Assembly: GCA_026573805.1 (NCBI GenBank)
Contig: JAIUSX010000014.1
Coordinates: 12,400,001 to 12,464,000 of the forward strand
Direction of reading: 5' to 3'
Source: Hesperophylax magnus
Taxonomy: Eukaryota; Arthropoda; Insecta; Trichoptera; Limnephilidae
Length of the DNA stretch: 64,000 bases
Positions within the stretch are counted from its first letter, which is position 1. Every line of letters begins with the position of its first letter. The position numbers were made by a program, and so were the translations under genes. This document shows positions 45,050 to 55,900 of the stretch, one piece after another. A model generated the notes under the pieces. It was not told the origin of the DNA, made no database searches, and saw only the letters and a program-made list of their open reading frames with translations.

Positions 45050-45370
45050 AATTGAGCTATTGATAAATAATCAAGAGCTTTTCGATAACAGATACAACGT
45101 TTTTAGACGTGGCGTCTCACGGGCCAAACCTTAGGAGGCCGATTTCTTATTGCCGTCCAATCCAAATATAATGTCATTCACCAAAGAACTCGGTCAACCC
45201 AAGTAGCTGAAGACATATGGGTAAATATTACTTACCGACCTAACAAAAGAAAAAATATTTTTGGTTCTTACCATCCCCACGGCATCAAACACACTAACAG
45301 TCTGTTAAATTTATATACAATATATAACACGATAGCCATATTTATTACAATCTCAGGGGATCGGAGGTTC
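45050..45370 (+). pseudogene. LINE endonuclease fragment, N-terminal part
   Basis: The plus translation reads NQELFDNRYNVFRRGVSRAK; after one stop and a frame change it reads GGRFLIAVQSKYNVI and AEDIWVNITYRP. This is the apurinic-endonuclease-like domain of a LINE ORF2, the part between the catalytic Glu and the central Asp. It is degenerate. The continuation of the domain appears 650 bp downstream. Confidence 0.6.
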
Positions 45371-46009
45371 AGGCCATCTCTCGAGGAACCATCAAAATGA
45401 AAACACTTTATACAGTTATACTGATACACCATTTATTTGGCAACGAGGTTATGCATAATATTACTAAATTAGCTTAAAACTATTGAATGGAACAATTGTA
45501 CGCCGGAAGTTACTGGCTCTGTTTCATTACTTTTGTTGAGGTACCATATATTAAAAGCGCTTACTACTGTGCACTGATGTGTTACGTTTGTGTTGCTTCT
45601 CTCGTGTCATCATCGTGTGGTTCAAAACAGCTTTCGGCCTTGCCACTATGTGGGGGTGATAACCGCCCACACAGCTGACGGCGGCTCGTCTGCTCTCCCA
45701 CCTGAAGTCCACGGCTCTCCGCGATGAAGTGAGGAGTTCTCCAAACTCAAGTGCAGTCCAGATGTGTGTTCCCACTACCCCTCCTGTTTTGTCTCTCCCC
45801 CTCTTCTCTAGATAATCATTCCTTTTATTGGCATGATTTTTGCGTTAGTGCTTGTTGCTCTACCGTCGATCACCATATAAGATGATCCTTCTGATTGCAC
45901 GTGACCAAGACATGTTTTACACTATATTGCTGCGTGATCGATGTGATCGTGAATCCTCTATGACTTGTAGTCATAGGGATACTTGATTAATGGAGGATAT
46001 GGGCAACTC
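45371..46009. other. insertion-like block between two endonuclease fragments
   Basis: It separates two consecutive parts of one LINE endonuclease. 45580-45800 is GC-richer (ACAGCTGACGGCGGCTCG, CCACGGCTCTCCGCGATG). No terminal repeats or coding homology were recognised. Confidence 0.35.
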
Positions 46010-46310
46010 TCAACAAGTCTCATAAATCATTTTGAATCTGCTAATTATTTCCGACTAAATAATCCCGATGATGACTTCATACTTATAGTAGACTACAATA
46101 TCTCAAAACTGGTCAGGATAATTAATAGTTATCTTAATTAATGATAATCTTAATTCAGAAAAAATTCCACAACCAACCACCGTTGAAGCCAGCACTCAAG
46201 TAATAGATTTTCTATCACTCTGTGACTTCCATCAATATAACATAGTTAACTTAAACAAACGCGTTCTCGATCTAGTAATAATCTATTTGAACTGTGCATT
46301 ACAGCCCTGC
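46010..46310 (+). pseudogene. LINE endonuclease fragment, C-terminal part
   Basis: INHFESANYFRLNNPDDDFI and LIVDYNISKL parallel the GDFN block. VIDFLSLCDFHQYNIVNLNK and RVLDLVI form the end of the domain before SDH. The GDFN Asp context reads VDYN, so the motif is damaged. It is probably the same LINE copy as 45050-45370. Confidence 0.6.
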
Positions 46311-46480
46311 TATACTCCCTGTAGGGATGTAGGGTTTTAGGCATGTAGGGATGTAGGGGTGTAGGGCTGTAGGTATGTAGCAAGTAGGGATATCGGATGT
46401 AGGGGTGTAGGATGTAGACACGTAAGGATGTAGGTGTGTACGGAGGTAGCATGAAGGGATGTAAGGGTGTAAGGATGTGG
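46300..46480. repeat. degenerate short tandem repeat, TGTAGGGA-type
   Basis: About 20 irregular 8-9 bp units such as GATGTAGGG, GTGTAGGGCTG and GATGTAGGTGT. The minus-strand peptide (HPYLLHTYSPT type) is a translation of the repeat and not a gene. Confidence 0.8.
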
Positions 46481-46533
46481 CAGATTTATAGACTGGTTTT
46501 TTTGCGTAATTTTGTTATTTAATTAGTGCGACA

Positions 46534-46690
46534 ATGCCTGGATTTGCCAACAAAGAAAGGGCAGATATTCATTATGTGTACGGGCTTCATGATGGAAACA
46601 CAAACGCCACCCGCCGGGAATATGCACGTTGTTTTCCAAATCGAAATTTGCCCAACACTTATTCTAATGTGTTAATTCGGAATTATTCAA
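46534..46690 (+). pseudogene. transposase N-terminal DNA-binding domain fragment (DUF4817-like)
   Basis: From ATG at 46534: MPGFANKERADIHYVYGLHD, then TNATRREYARCFPNRNLPNT. It resembles the helix-turn-helix domain (E-R-A-D/E, Y-G, A-R-x-Y-x-x-R/C-x-P-x-R) that begins mariner-like transposases of the type left at 22081. The frame is lost after about 46690, and no catalytic region follows. Confidence 0.7.
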
Positions 46691-47230
46691 AATTCTACTC
46701 CCTTGAGAGCTAGTTGTGACAGATCGTTCTTCCATGGTGCAAATGATAGTTTTATGGTTCTGATTGTCGACCGCTGCCAAATTTGGAGAACAACCTGGAG
46801 GAAAGGATTTGGAGCCCATCTTAAAACGGATGATATCTTCGGTGAGTCCTCCGTTTTTATGTGTTTGGGTGACTGGGTGAAAATATTGTTACGCCACCTG
46901 CAGAGTGAATTTTTGCAATCAACCCTTTTTATTATAGGGAATTAATTATTCCCTGATGGTCGGTGTGATTTACAAAACCAGATCATCACCAACCCTGTAT
47001 AAATGGAATGAAAAATAAATACCTTTGCTAATGTAATTACTTGATTAAGTGATACAACAATGAATTAAGTATTGCGCCAATCTGATTTTTGGTATTATTT
47101 TTCAGTACAATATAATAATATCGTATAAATATAATAATATCGATTGTTTTTGAGTGGGGAACAGATTGTATGAAAATTATCGCTTCACGTTAAATCCTAA
47201 TCAGAGAGTCACAAGTAAAAATATAAAAAA
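46691..47230. other. remainder of the transposon or intergenic DNA
   Basis: An open frame at 46703-46945 continues with TWRKGFGAH, which has no firm match. A small foldback TATAGGGAATTAATTATTCCCT lies at about 46934-46955. No closing inverted repeat was found. Confidence 0.3.
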
Positions 47231-47487
47231 TGTAATTTGGTGCCGTGGACCCCTGAACAAAAGAAAATGTAATTTGGTGCCGTGGACCCCTGAACAAAAG
47301 AAAATGTAATTTGGTGCCGTGGACCCATGAACAAAAGAAAATGTAATTTGGTGCCGTGGACCCCTGAACAAAAAAAATGTAATTTGGTGCCGTGGACCCC
47401 TGAACAAAAGAAAATGTAATTTGGTGCCGTGGACCCCTGAACAAAAGAAAATGTAATTTGGTGCCGTGGACCCCTGAACAAAAGAAA
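47231..47487 (-). repeat. 37-bp minisatellite, seven copies
   Basis: TGTAATTTGGTGCCGTGGAC begins at 47231, 47268, 47305, 47342, 47378, 47415 and 47452; one unit is 36 bp. Copies are almost identical (one has CCATGAAC for CCCTGAAC). Because 37 is 1 modulo 3 and the unit has no minus-strand stops, all three minus frames stay open for 80-108 codons. They share peptides such as FVQGSTAPNY and FRGPRHQITF. I do not regard them as genes. Confidence 0.9.
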
Positions 47488-47904
47488 TTTGTTTTGCATT
47501 TTTTTTAAACATACATCCATAATGTAAACCACCAAAAAAAGTTTAGCAGTATGAAACCGTAAAGGAGCAGCACCCTCACCTATTGTCTAATAAAGAATGT
47601 ATATTTTTTATACATAAAGCACATATTCCAAAAAATGACTTATTGTTTAATTAAAACCTAATTCATGTTACAATTTTTTTTAATACATCTATGTATTTGA
47701 ATTTCACTTTTCTTTTGTGAATGAATGCAAATCTTGGAAGTGGAAATTAACCCAACTTCGGATATCTGATCGAGCTGAAACACGGCAGATAGACTCGTTG
47801 TCGATGACAATGCATTCTATCAACTTTTGGTGGTAATAATGCATACACACGTGGGAAAATACGCATTTCTCTGAAATTAAATGACATTACAGCAGTTAAT
47901 ATAC
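47488..47904. other. intergenic, nothing recognised
   Basis: AT-rich sequence with no supported feature. Confidence 0.4.
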
Positions 47905-48010
47905 AAAATAAATGTCGGTCCTACCAACCAGGATTTGGTGCATTTTTTAACGCGGTTGTCTTCAATCCCTGGGAAGGAAAGTTCTAACCTCAGTCAAATC
48001 AAAAACAAAC
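47905..48010. repeat. dispersed repeat, copy 2
   Basis: TCGGTCCTACCAACCAGGAT, TTTGGTGCATTTTTTAACGC, GGTT and TCAATCCCTGGGA correspond to 2440-2560 in the same orientation. Confidence 0.55.
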
Positions 48011-48832
48011 TTTGAAATTGGCTACTAGCTAGCCCAAATCGAAAATTTAAAATATATATAATTTACTTTACCTGTGGTTTTAATACATACATCTTTTCGT
48101 AGGTCATCTATTCAAATTGTTTTAGATACCTTGTTTATAAGTACCTACATAGAAAGTACACAGATTTAAGGATGAGCATAATTATTTTACATTGTTAATT
48201 TTGAAATTTCTTTTTAATAAAAGATTTATACCATTTAAACAATCACTTTTAAGTGACGGACATTGGGATAAACAATATATTAAAATCTGCCCAATTCCTG
48301 CAACACAGCGCGCTATATTGGTCAGCAATGTCAGCATTTGGTCAGTACGTAGCTGTCAAAATACAAAGTTTTTCATTGGATATTAACCTGATGACGTTTT
48401 AGACCACAGAGATTACCGAGTCTTTTATTCGGTTTCACTTTTTGACCGGAGTTAAACCCCCTGGGAAATACTCAGTCAGACAGGGCGATTTTAGTTGATC
48501 AACTCCATGTTGAATGACACTTGAAAGTTTGACGTCGACGCTTGATAAAGAAATAGGCTGTTTCTATGGTTTTGAGCAGTGATGCCAAACAAAAACTCTT
48601 GAAGCAAGAGATTGATACGTCACTAACTAAAAATCAAGCCATACCCCGAATACATGGGCGTTGGCAAGGGGGCACAAAAAAGTACTTTGTAACTGGCGCT
48701 AAAACTAAAAATCTGTTTTTTTTTTAATAAATGTGTAAACAAGTGTCAGATACATCTCGCTTAGGCTCGAGAGTTCCAACCCCGGGGTTGGGCGCCCTGG
48801 CCAGGAACCGATTTTAATAATGAATATAATAA
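48011..48832. other. intergenic, nothing recognised
   Basis: Contains a 64-codon open frame at 48192-48386 without homology. No RNA or transposon signal. Confidence 0.35.
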
Positions 48833-49140
48833 ATTCACACAGGAGGCCCCGATGGAAAATAAATTCCTTAAGGCATAATGCGTCATCTTTGGGGATACTG
48901 TAAGAATGGTAAACATTGAGGATACAGAACTCATAAAATAATTAATCAAATTTTCCATAGGGTCCCAACGTAGGAGGAGGCCCCAGCCATATTCCAAAAT
49001 GATACACATTGAGAACACGGAACCCGGGAAAAATATTTCAAACTCGTGTAAGTGGAAAATGTTGCTTGTGCAATGATGGAGTACTTAGCTAGCAGTGGTT
49101 TGAAGTCGCGATGCCTGGATGGGAATTCGATGCATTTATC
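48833..49140 (-). repeat. LINE-derived repeat with reversed 3' hairpin
   Basis: ACAGGAGGCCCCGATGGAAA, TCCTTAAGGCATAATGCGTC and ATCTTTGGGGATACTGTA are a diverged minus-strand version of the Jockey-type 3' end. The rest (ATTGAGGATACAGAACTC, CATAGGGTCCCAACGTAGGA, GTGGTTTGAAGTCGCGATG) matches 44341-44600. Confidence 0.55.
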
Positions 49141-49308
49141 CATTTAAAGGTTAGTAATAATAATAGGGGGCAATAAAACCTACCCAGACAATCTACTCAA
49201 GCTGAACTGAGCCTGGATGGGAATTCGATGCATTTATCCATTTAAAGGTTAGTAATAATAATAGGGGGCAATAAAACCTACCCAGACAATCTACTCAAGC
49301 TGAACTGA
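49113..49308. repeat. 98-bp exact tandem duplication
   Basis: GCCTGGATGGGAATTCGATG at 49113 restarts at 49211. The two units appear identical to 49308. It overlaps the right end of the LINE-derived repeat. Either a very recent event or an assembly effect. Confidence 0.9.
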
Positions 49309-50109
49309 GTTCACAAAAAATATTAAGTCTTTTATACCAAGATGTATTGTAGTGTTTCATTTATGTGACATTTTTAAGCCGAAACCGAGAGCCGAGATAC
49401 GTACGCGTGGAGCCCCTGGCTATTGTCCTACTTAACTGTCTTGTTTACACGCAGACAACGCAGCCGGGCGCGGTTGTGAAGGTAACTGGCGACATCGTCC
49501 TGCGGAGATAGCTTGCCCGTCTATTTCTGGATCAATGTCTTGGTTCATTGTCCTGTTCTCACTACTGTTCACACCAGTTTACACTAGGACAGTGGATCTA
49601 AAGCTGGGAAGAAGACAGCATTTTACCGTCAACCGTCTTCGTGTGATCCATGCATAGGGTACATCAAACTGTTGATGCATTTTTTTTTTGTTATATATCG
49701 ACGCAATACAAATATCTATGCTCTTTGGAATCCCGGCGTAAACAGCCCATTATGGTATATTTATGGCCCATGACATTTTTTGTTTGAATTTTGACGTTTA
49801 CAAAATAATTTAATTTATTATCTGTTTATTTTTATCAATTTTCATTGTAGACGCTCGCCTTGAGTTTTAATTTGAATTTAGTTTTAATATTTGAACAGTA
49901 AATTTTGTACTCATTCGCCTACTTATGCTCGGTGATATTTGATTTTTTATTAATCTCTAATTGACATTCATTGAGACCCATTGTCTGAATCAACTTGTTC
50001 TGGTTTGATGTTGAGATTGCCCTCTAACCTAAATTATCATATTAGTAAAGTGACGATAAACCAGTGATTACAGTGCTAAGAAGTGTGTGCTCTGTGGACA
50101 GTTTAAGAA
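49309..50109 (+). promoter_or_regulatory. upstream and presumed promoter/5' UTR region of the Patched-domain gene
   Basis: A GC-richer patch at 49385-49520 (GCCGAAACCGAGAGCCGAGA, CGCAGCCGGGCGCGGTTGTG) may belong to a promoter or a 5' exon. AGGTAACTGG at 49481 could even be a donor. The sequence before the ATG (ACAGTTTAAGAAATGG) has A at -3 and G at +4, a good start context. No TATA box is assigned. Confidence 0.35.
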
Positions 50110-52956
50110 ATGGAAGCTATTAAGTCAGGGTGGAATAAAATAACAATGTCAATTGTGCATTGTGTTGAAAAGTGTTTTTACAAATTGGGAGTTTTAGTAG
50201 CTATACATCCCTGGCGAACAGTAGCTTTAAGTTGGCTCTTTGTTGCCATAAGCAGTTTAGGATTGTTGACATTTTATCAAGAACAACATCCCCTAAAACT
50301 CTGGGTTCCTACGGATTCAGATTTCGCTAGAGACACGAATTGGTTATTTGATAAATTTCACATAGGATATAGACCCCAATATATTTTGGCAGTAGCTCCC
50401 AATGTGCTGAACCCGTTGGTTCTAACAGAACTAGCAAAAATAAACAAGCGTATAGAGGATATTGAAGCTGAAGTTAATGATAAAATATTAACTTGGACGG
50501 ACATTTGTTTCAAAGTTCCAATTATAAGCATGCATATTCCGAATAATAGGAAGCGAAGATCGCCTGCCATTAATTCTTCAATTTCAACAGGAAGCCTGTT
50601 TGACGATGACTTCTTCACGGATAGTGGTGCACTGATACCTCCGAGCAAAACATTTGACCCAAGCGTCGACCTGGATCCAAGTTTTTACTGCAGTATTTTA
50701 GAAGGCTTCGAATTGGGATGCCTTCAAAAGAGTTTACTAGATCTTTGGAAGTACAATATCAGTGTAATATCTGGTTTAAGTCAGAAAGATATAATCGATA
50801 AGGTAAACACAACATCCATCAGTCCAGTGCTGGGTCACAATATGGAATACACCAGTACTCTGGGTGGAGTTGAGAAGGATGATGCTGGGATGATTGTATC
50901 TGCCAAATCTCTACTCCTCGTTTGGCTGGTCCACGTGAACTTCTCCCGCGTGGACATGGACAAGACTGGAAATCTGGCGGGAACCGAGGAGTGGGCATCG
51001 GAGACTTCGCTGGCTTGGGAGCAAAAATTTTTGGATGTTATGCATAATTTATCTCACAATGTGACAGGTTTGAATATTTATTTTGAAGCAGGTAGAAGTT
51101 ATGGAGATTTGAGCGGAGAAACAATGTTCCAAGATATGGATAGGCTTTCTCTAGGAATCACCATGATGTTTATCTATATACAGTTGATTCTCTCTAAGTT
51201 TAGTTGGGTAGAGATGAGGTTCACGCTGGGAAGTGTGGGTCTCTTGTGTGTCGGTATGGCTCTGTTGGTATCTTGCGGACTATGCTCTCTGATGGGGATT
51301 CCTTTTGGACCCGTTCACTCGTCCCTTCCGTTTCTGCTGATGGGACTTGGGATAGATGACATGTTTGTCATGAAGGCTTGCTGGGATCAACTCACAGAAT
51401 CTGACAAACATCTCCCGCTTCCCAAGCAGGTTGGTTTGATGCTCCAACATGCCGGGGTGTCTATAGTGATTACGTCATTCACTGACATTGTTGCTTTCCT
51501 AGTTGGATCCATTACTATTTTGCCTTCCTTACAGTCCTTCTGTTTATACGCAGCTGTGGGGGTTTTCTTTATATTTGTCTTTTCAGTTACCTTTTACGTG
51601 GCTATATTTGTATTGGATGAGAGAAGGATGCGTGACAAACGAAATGGTGTACTTTTTTGCATCAAACACCCAAATTATATTGTGAGAGAATCTAAGAAAT
51701 CCATATCTCAAGTGGTAATTCACCAGCTCTACTCTAAGGTGATGTTTACTAAACCAATGAAGATATTAGTGATAGTATTTACTATAATTATGACAGGATT
51801 TAGCTTGGAAGCATTATTTAGATTAGAGCAGAGGTTTGATCCCGCGTGGTTCATTCCTGAAAATACTTACTATAAAGCCTTTTTAGACGAGCGTCAGTTA
51901 TATTATCCTGAAATGGGCAATGAGGCATTTGTGTATATTGGCGCAATCAATTACACGCAGGAATTACCAAAGATATTTGCCTTAGTAAATAGTCTAAATA
52001 ACGAATCAGATATTTTGCATTCTGTCGATGCCTGGACATTGCCTTTCAGAACTTATGTTCTCACAAATTTCGATGTAGATATTCAAAACACAAAATTAAG
52101 CGATGGAAAATGGAATCTATATCTTTCTAAATTTCTGTTCAGTCCATCGGGAGCGCAGTACCAAAGTCGGTTTCGTTTCATCGATGATATTATCTGTGGA
52201 AAGCCAGCCCCACCCGTTTCTGTCACCACGATAGAATTCAGGTTCAAAAAGTTTTCAGGGCCAAAGGTATATTTACCGGCAATGCATCGAGTCAAGCAAA
52301 TAGTCAGAGAAGCTAATTTCACAACCGGAGACCAATTCGCCACAGTTTGGGCAAAAGTGTTTGCTAATTGGGTTTCTGATGAAATCATTGATCTGGAAGT
52401 GGAGCGGAATTTAGAACTGGCCTTGGTATGTGTGATGGCATGTACTGTTGTTTTGATAACGGACATTCAGATGTGTTTCTGGATATTTGCTTGTGTGTTG
52501 TTGACTCTGGTGAATGTGTGTGGGTGGATGCAGCGCTGGGGCTTGACTGTGGATATAGTGTCTTGCGTAGGGCTGGAGCTAGCTGTGGGGCTCTGCGTGG
52601 ACTATGCTGCCCATGTGGGGCACACCTTCCTCACAGTCCAGGGCACCCGACAGGAGAGAGCCTTCAACACGGTCACCTCCATCGGGGCTGCAGTTCTCTA
52701 CGGCGGTGGTTCCACCATGCTTGCCCTCTCTGTCCTGAGTACTTCTAAAACATACATTTTTAAATCGTTTTTCAAGATATTTTTCTTGGTGATAATATTC
52801 GGGCTGTTTCATGGCATTGTATTTTTGCCAGTTATTCTAAGTCTTATAGGACCCGAGGCCTATAAGAAGAAAACTGATAAATCAATTAGAAATAGAGATT
52901 CAGAAAAACATTTAGGCACTCATGAAGAATTAGAGACAGTCAATTTAGATAAGTAG
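50110..52956 (+). CDS. Patched-domain-containing protein (PTCHD-like), single exon
   Basis: 948 residues in one uninterrupted frame, about the usual length for PTCHD-type proteins. These are 12-helix membrane proteins of the RND superfamily related to the sterol/lipid transporters Patched, NPC1 and Dispatched. Helix 1 is about 36-56, followed by a large outer loop (57-345). The sterol-sensing domain spans helices 2-6 (about 347-502) with the GxxxD motif in MGLGIDDMF (G412, D416). Helix 7 is about 550-566, then the second outer loop (570-765). Helices 8-12 are about 768-913, with a second GxxxD in VGLCVDYAAH (G827, D831). Loop 1 contains N-glycosylation sites (NISV, NLSHNVT) and a basic RKRRS at 147-151 that fits a furin-type site. 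Substrate unknown. Absence of introns could mean a retrocopy, but the frame is intact and motifs are conserved. Confidence 0.9.
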   Translation: MEAIKSGWNKITMSIVHCVEKCFYKLGVLVAIHPWRTVALSWLFVAISSLGLLTFYQEQHPLKLWVPTDSDFARDTNWLFDKFHIGYRPQYILAVAPNVLNPLVLTELAKINKRIEDIEAEVNDKILTWTDICFKVPIISMHIPNNRKRRSPAINSSISTGSLFDDDFFTDSGALIPPSKTFDPSVDLDPSFYCSILEGFELGCLQKSLLDLWKYNISVISGLSQKDIIDKVNTTSISPVLGHNMEYTSTLGGVEKDDAGMIVSAKSLLLVWLVHVNFSRVDMDKTGNLAGTEEWASETSLAWEQKFLDVMHNLSHNVTGLNIYFEAGRSYGDLSGETMFQDMDRLSLGITMMFIYIQLILSKFSWVEMRFTLGSVGLLCVGMALLVSCGLCSLMGIPFGPVHSSLPFLLMGLGIDDMFVMKACWDQLTESDKHLPLPKQVGLMLQHAGVSIVITSFTDIVAFLVGSITILPSLQSFCLYAAVGVFFIFVFSVTFYVAIFVLDERRMRDKRNGVLFCIKHPNYIVRESKKSISQVVIHQLYSKVMFTKPMKILVIVFTIIMTGFSLEALFRLEQRFDPAWFIPENTYYKAFLDERQLYYPEMGNEAFVYIGAINYTQELPKIFALVNSLNNESDILHSVDAWTLPFRTYVLTNFDVDIQNTKLSDGKWNLYLSKFLFSPSGAQYQSRFRFIDDIICGKPAPPVSVTTIEFRFKKFSGPKVYLPAMHRVKQIVREANFTTGDQFATVWAKVFANWVSDEIIDLEVERNLELALVCVMACTVVLITDIQMCFWIFACVLLTLVNVCGWMQRWGLTVDIVSCVGLELAVGLCVDYAAHVGHTFLTVQGTRQERAFNTVTSIGAAVLYGGGSTMLALSVLSTSKTYIFKSFFKIFFLVIIFGLFHGIVFLPVILSLIGPEAYKKKTDKSIRNRDSEKHLGTHEELETVNLDK

Positions 52957-55900
52957 GTTTTATTTAGAATATAATAATAGCTGATTTTGTGTCAACTTCT
53001 TACACATTTTGTCAATACATATTATGTTTTTCATTTCATTTTCCGATTCAAGTATCCATAATACTACAGTGCCTGATAAACTCCTTATATTAAGTGAATA
53101 TAATTTTTGTATTTCATATAGAATTCAATTTTATATTGCTATGATTTCTCCTTCGAAACTCTAGTTGGAAATCACCTGCAAACGACATTTCATTCATTTT
53201 GTGTTATCAATATAAGTATATACTTGTATTACATTGTTAATAATTATGAAGAAATGTAATAATGAAAAGAAGGTGCCTTATTAATGCTCAATTTTCATTT
53301 TTGAAAGATTGTATATAATATACATAGTAATATTATAAAATTAAGCAAAACCTTTTCAATAACATTGTAGTAGATATAATAACTGAATGAATGTTTTGTA
53401 GTTGTTCTTAGTTCTCAAAGATGAAAAATGGTACACTATTTTTATTCTTTGAAAAGTAATGATTATATTTTTTTTTTTATGCGCAGGTAGGTAATACCAA
53501 TGACTAAATAAAATAACTAAAGCTGCCCGCAGACGAAAGACTTTAGTTGTGGGCATAAAAATTCATTACGGTAAATGGAAATGGGCACACGAGCTATGCG
53601 ACACCGGGGAAAGCCTTTTTTGAAATTTGTATGAATTTTTAAATGGTTTCCAACTGTCGCCGCAACTAAGTTTCTCATCTGCAAGCTGCCTAAGAAGGTA
53701 ATACCAAAGATTTAAAAATTCCGTGACAATAGTTATGTATTCAATTTTAGATTTTATGATATTATTTCCTTTCGGTAGTTTGGATTGCTAATTAATATTA
53801 TTATTTTTTTTCAATCTAGAATAAAAAAAGTCACCTTCCTCCACAGCTTGTGATTTGTTGATTCAGAGTCATCTAATTAATATTATAATTTCATAAACCT
53901 CGATTTTATTGTGGCCTTGTGATCAAAATATAAGTTTTATCAAACAAGTTGTGTTATGATCTAATCATATTATATACCTACTTGCAATGTGAACTTTGAC
54001 GAAACTAAAACGTTGTTATTGTAAGAAACTATTTTAATACTCATGAATATTGATGGCGCCAGTCATTGACGTAGAAGTTAAACTTTTTCAAAAACAGACA
54101 TTTCTTTTTGGATGGATTGGGGCATTTTGTATATCTTTCGTCTAGAATACAATATCCTCGAAAATCTAAGAGAGTTGTTGACCTTTATTTTTCACTCTTA
54201 ACAAGCTTTGATATTAAAATTTTATTATTTAAAAAAAAGTAATGTTTATTTTAAATGCATACACCGGAGAGATAATTTTATCTAGTTTAGTATTTGTTTT
54301 TACAGAAAGTTAAAAAGGGGCATTTGAAATACACAGAAAACATTGCACACTGAACAAAAGTGTTGAAAGTACCGAAGGGTTTAAAAATCGCAACGGCTTC
54401 AGGGGACCCCTAATTATGGGCCATGATGTGAAGCTAATTCATTGCTCCATACACGGCAGTCTTAAAATATGATATTTATGGAAGTTAAAAGGACTAGTTG
54501 CTCTTCCGGTTTCTATGCTCTTACCATAGAATAAAGAAGTGATCCAAATATTTGCCCAATCGGGGCTTAAATTTGCAATACACAACTGTGTTTATGAAAT
54601 TCAGATGGGATGGAGATCTACGATGTCAGGTGGGTGTAAGTGAGATAGAGCGCTGGGTTATTGAGCTAAATGGAACATTTGTTTCCATTCAAATTTGTAT
54701 GGAAGGCACTTCTAGTTTTCGTCTTTATTCTACGGCTCTTACCCTGATTTATCATACTAAGAACTTTGTAACCTTCATGCAATTATAAACAATATGATAT
54801 CGGATATAATATATATGTAACATTCTAAAATTCAAAAATCTAAAATTCTTATTGTTGTTACATTTTCAGTACAAAATATTATGTATAATTAATTTATGCC
54901 ACCATTCTTAAAATAGTGGTGTAATAGTCAACAAAGTTGCCTTCGAAGCAGTTGATCGGTTTTGATTATGTTTTTCAAATGTGATTTTGTCTGACCTAGT
55001 CTGATTCTTATGCCTGAAGTAATTTTATCCATTCTACTTATTTAATTATATTCTTTTATAATCTGCTTTTTAAATGTCACCAAATCAGCAGGGCAACAAA
55101 GAGCTCATGTGCCTCGTTAACAAGGGCTACTAGGAACTTGAGATTTACAGCTTTAAAATATTATTATTTGCCATAATATTATCATTAGCCTACTGAACTT
55201 TGTAGTTAGTTTAATAAACCTAGATACATAATTATCATCTTGCGCTGCGTGTGCTTCTGAGATAAATAAGTGATTAATTTATCTATCACCAGCAGAGAAC
55301 TAATTTTCCAGTGTAGCATGTGACACTCAATCATTTTAGCTGACTAACAAATTATGATTTAATCTTTTTTTTTGGCAACTAAGTGCTTGCACAAGCTACT
55401 GATATAGACAGGATCTTCTAATCATGTCATTGTCAATATTAATTACCGATCCCATTGGCTTGGCAACAATATTTTCATAGTGAATGTAAATAAAATAAGC
55501 CGTATTCCACAATATTTGTGGTTCATCTTCGTTTTGGGTGACCTAAAAGTTACTCATGTAAAAGTTTTTTTAGTTTCCCAATGTTTTCCAAGTTATTGTC
55601 TTTTAAGATTCATCAAAATTTTATTACAACATATCAGTAATTATTATTAATAATGATTTTAACAACAGATTTCTGGAAACCCGGTGACAATATTGGAAGA
55701 TTTTTTAAATTACTTTAAAAATGAACTGAACAATTTCTCAAGCCAGGTTATTTTATAATGGACGGCTGACCTTCCACTGCACAGTAAATTAGCAGACTTC
55801 CAATCTACCATACTTAACCCAATTATCTCTTCCATAGTTATGTTCTATGCAACACTACTACATTGCTAACAATGCCTTTCCTGTATTTTGTACTCATTTT

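Noticed and set aside
46246..46452. Minus-strand frame rich in His, Pro, Tyr and Thr
   Set aside because: It translates the degenerate TGTAGGGA tandem repeat.
47190..47535. Three overlapping minus-strand open frames of 84-108 codons
   Set aside because: They are translations of the 37-bp minisatellite in its three frames and share the same repeated peptides. There is no domain and no start or context evidence.
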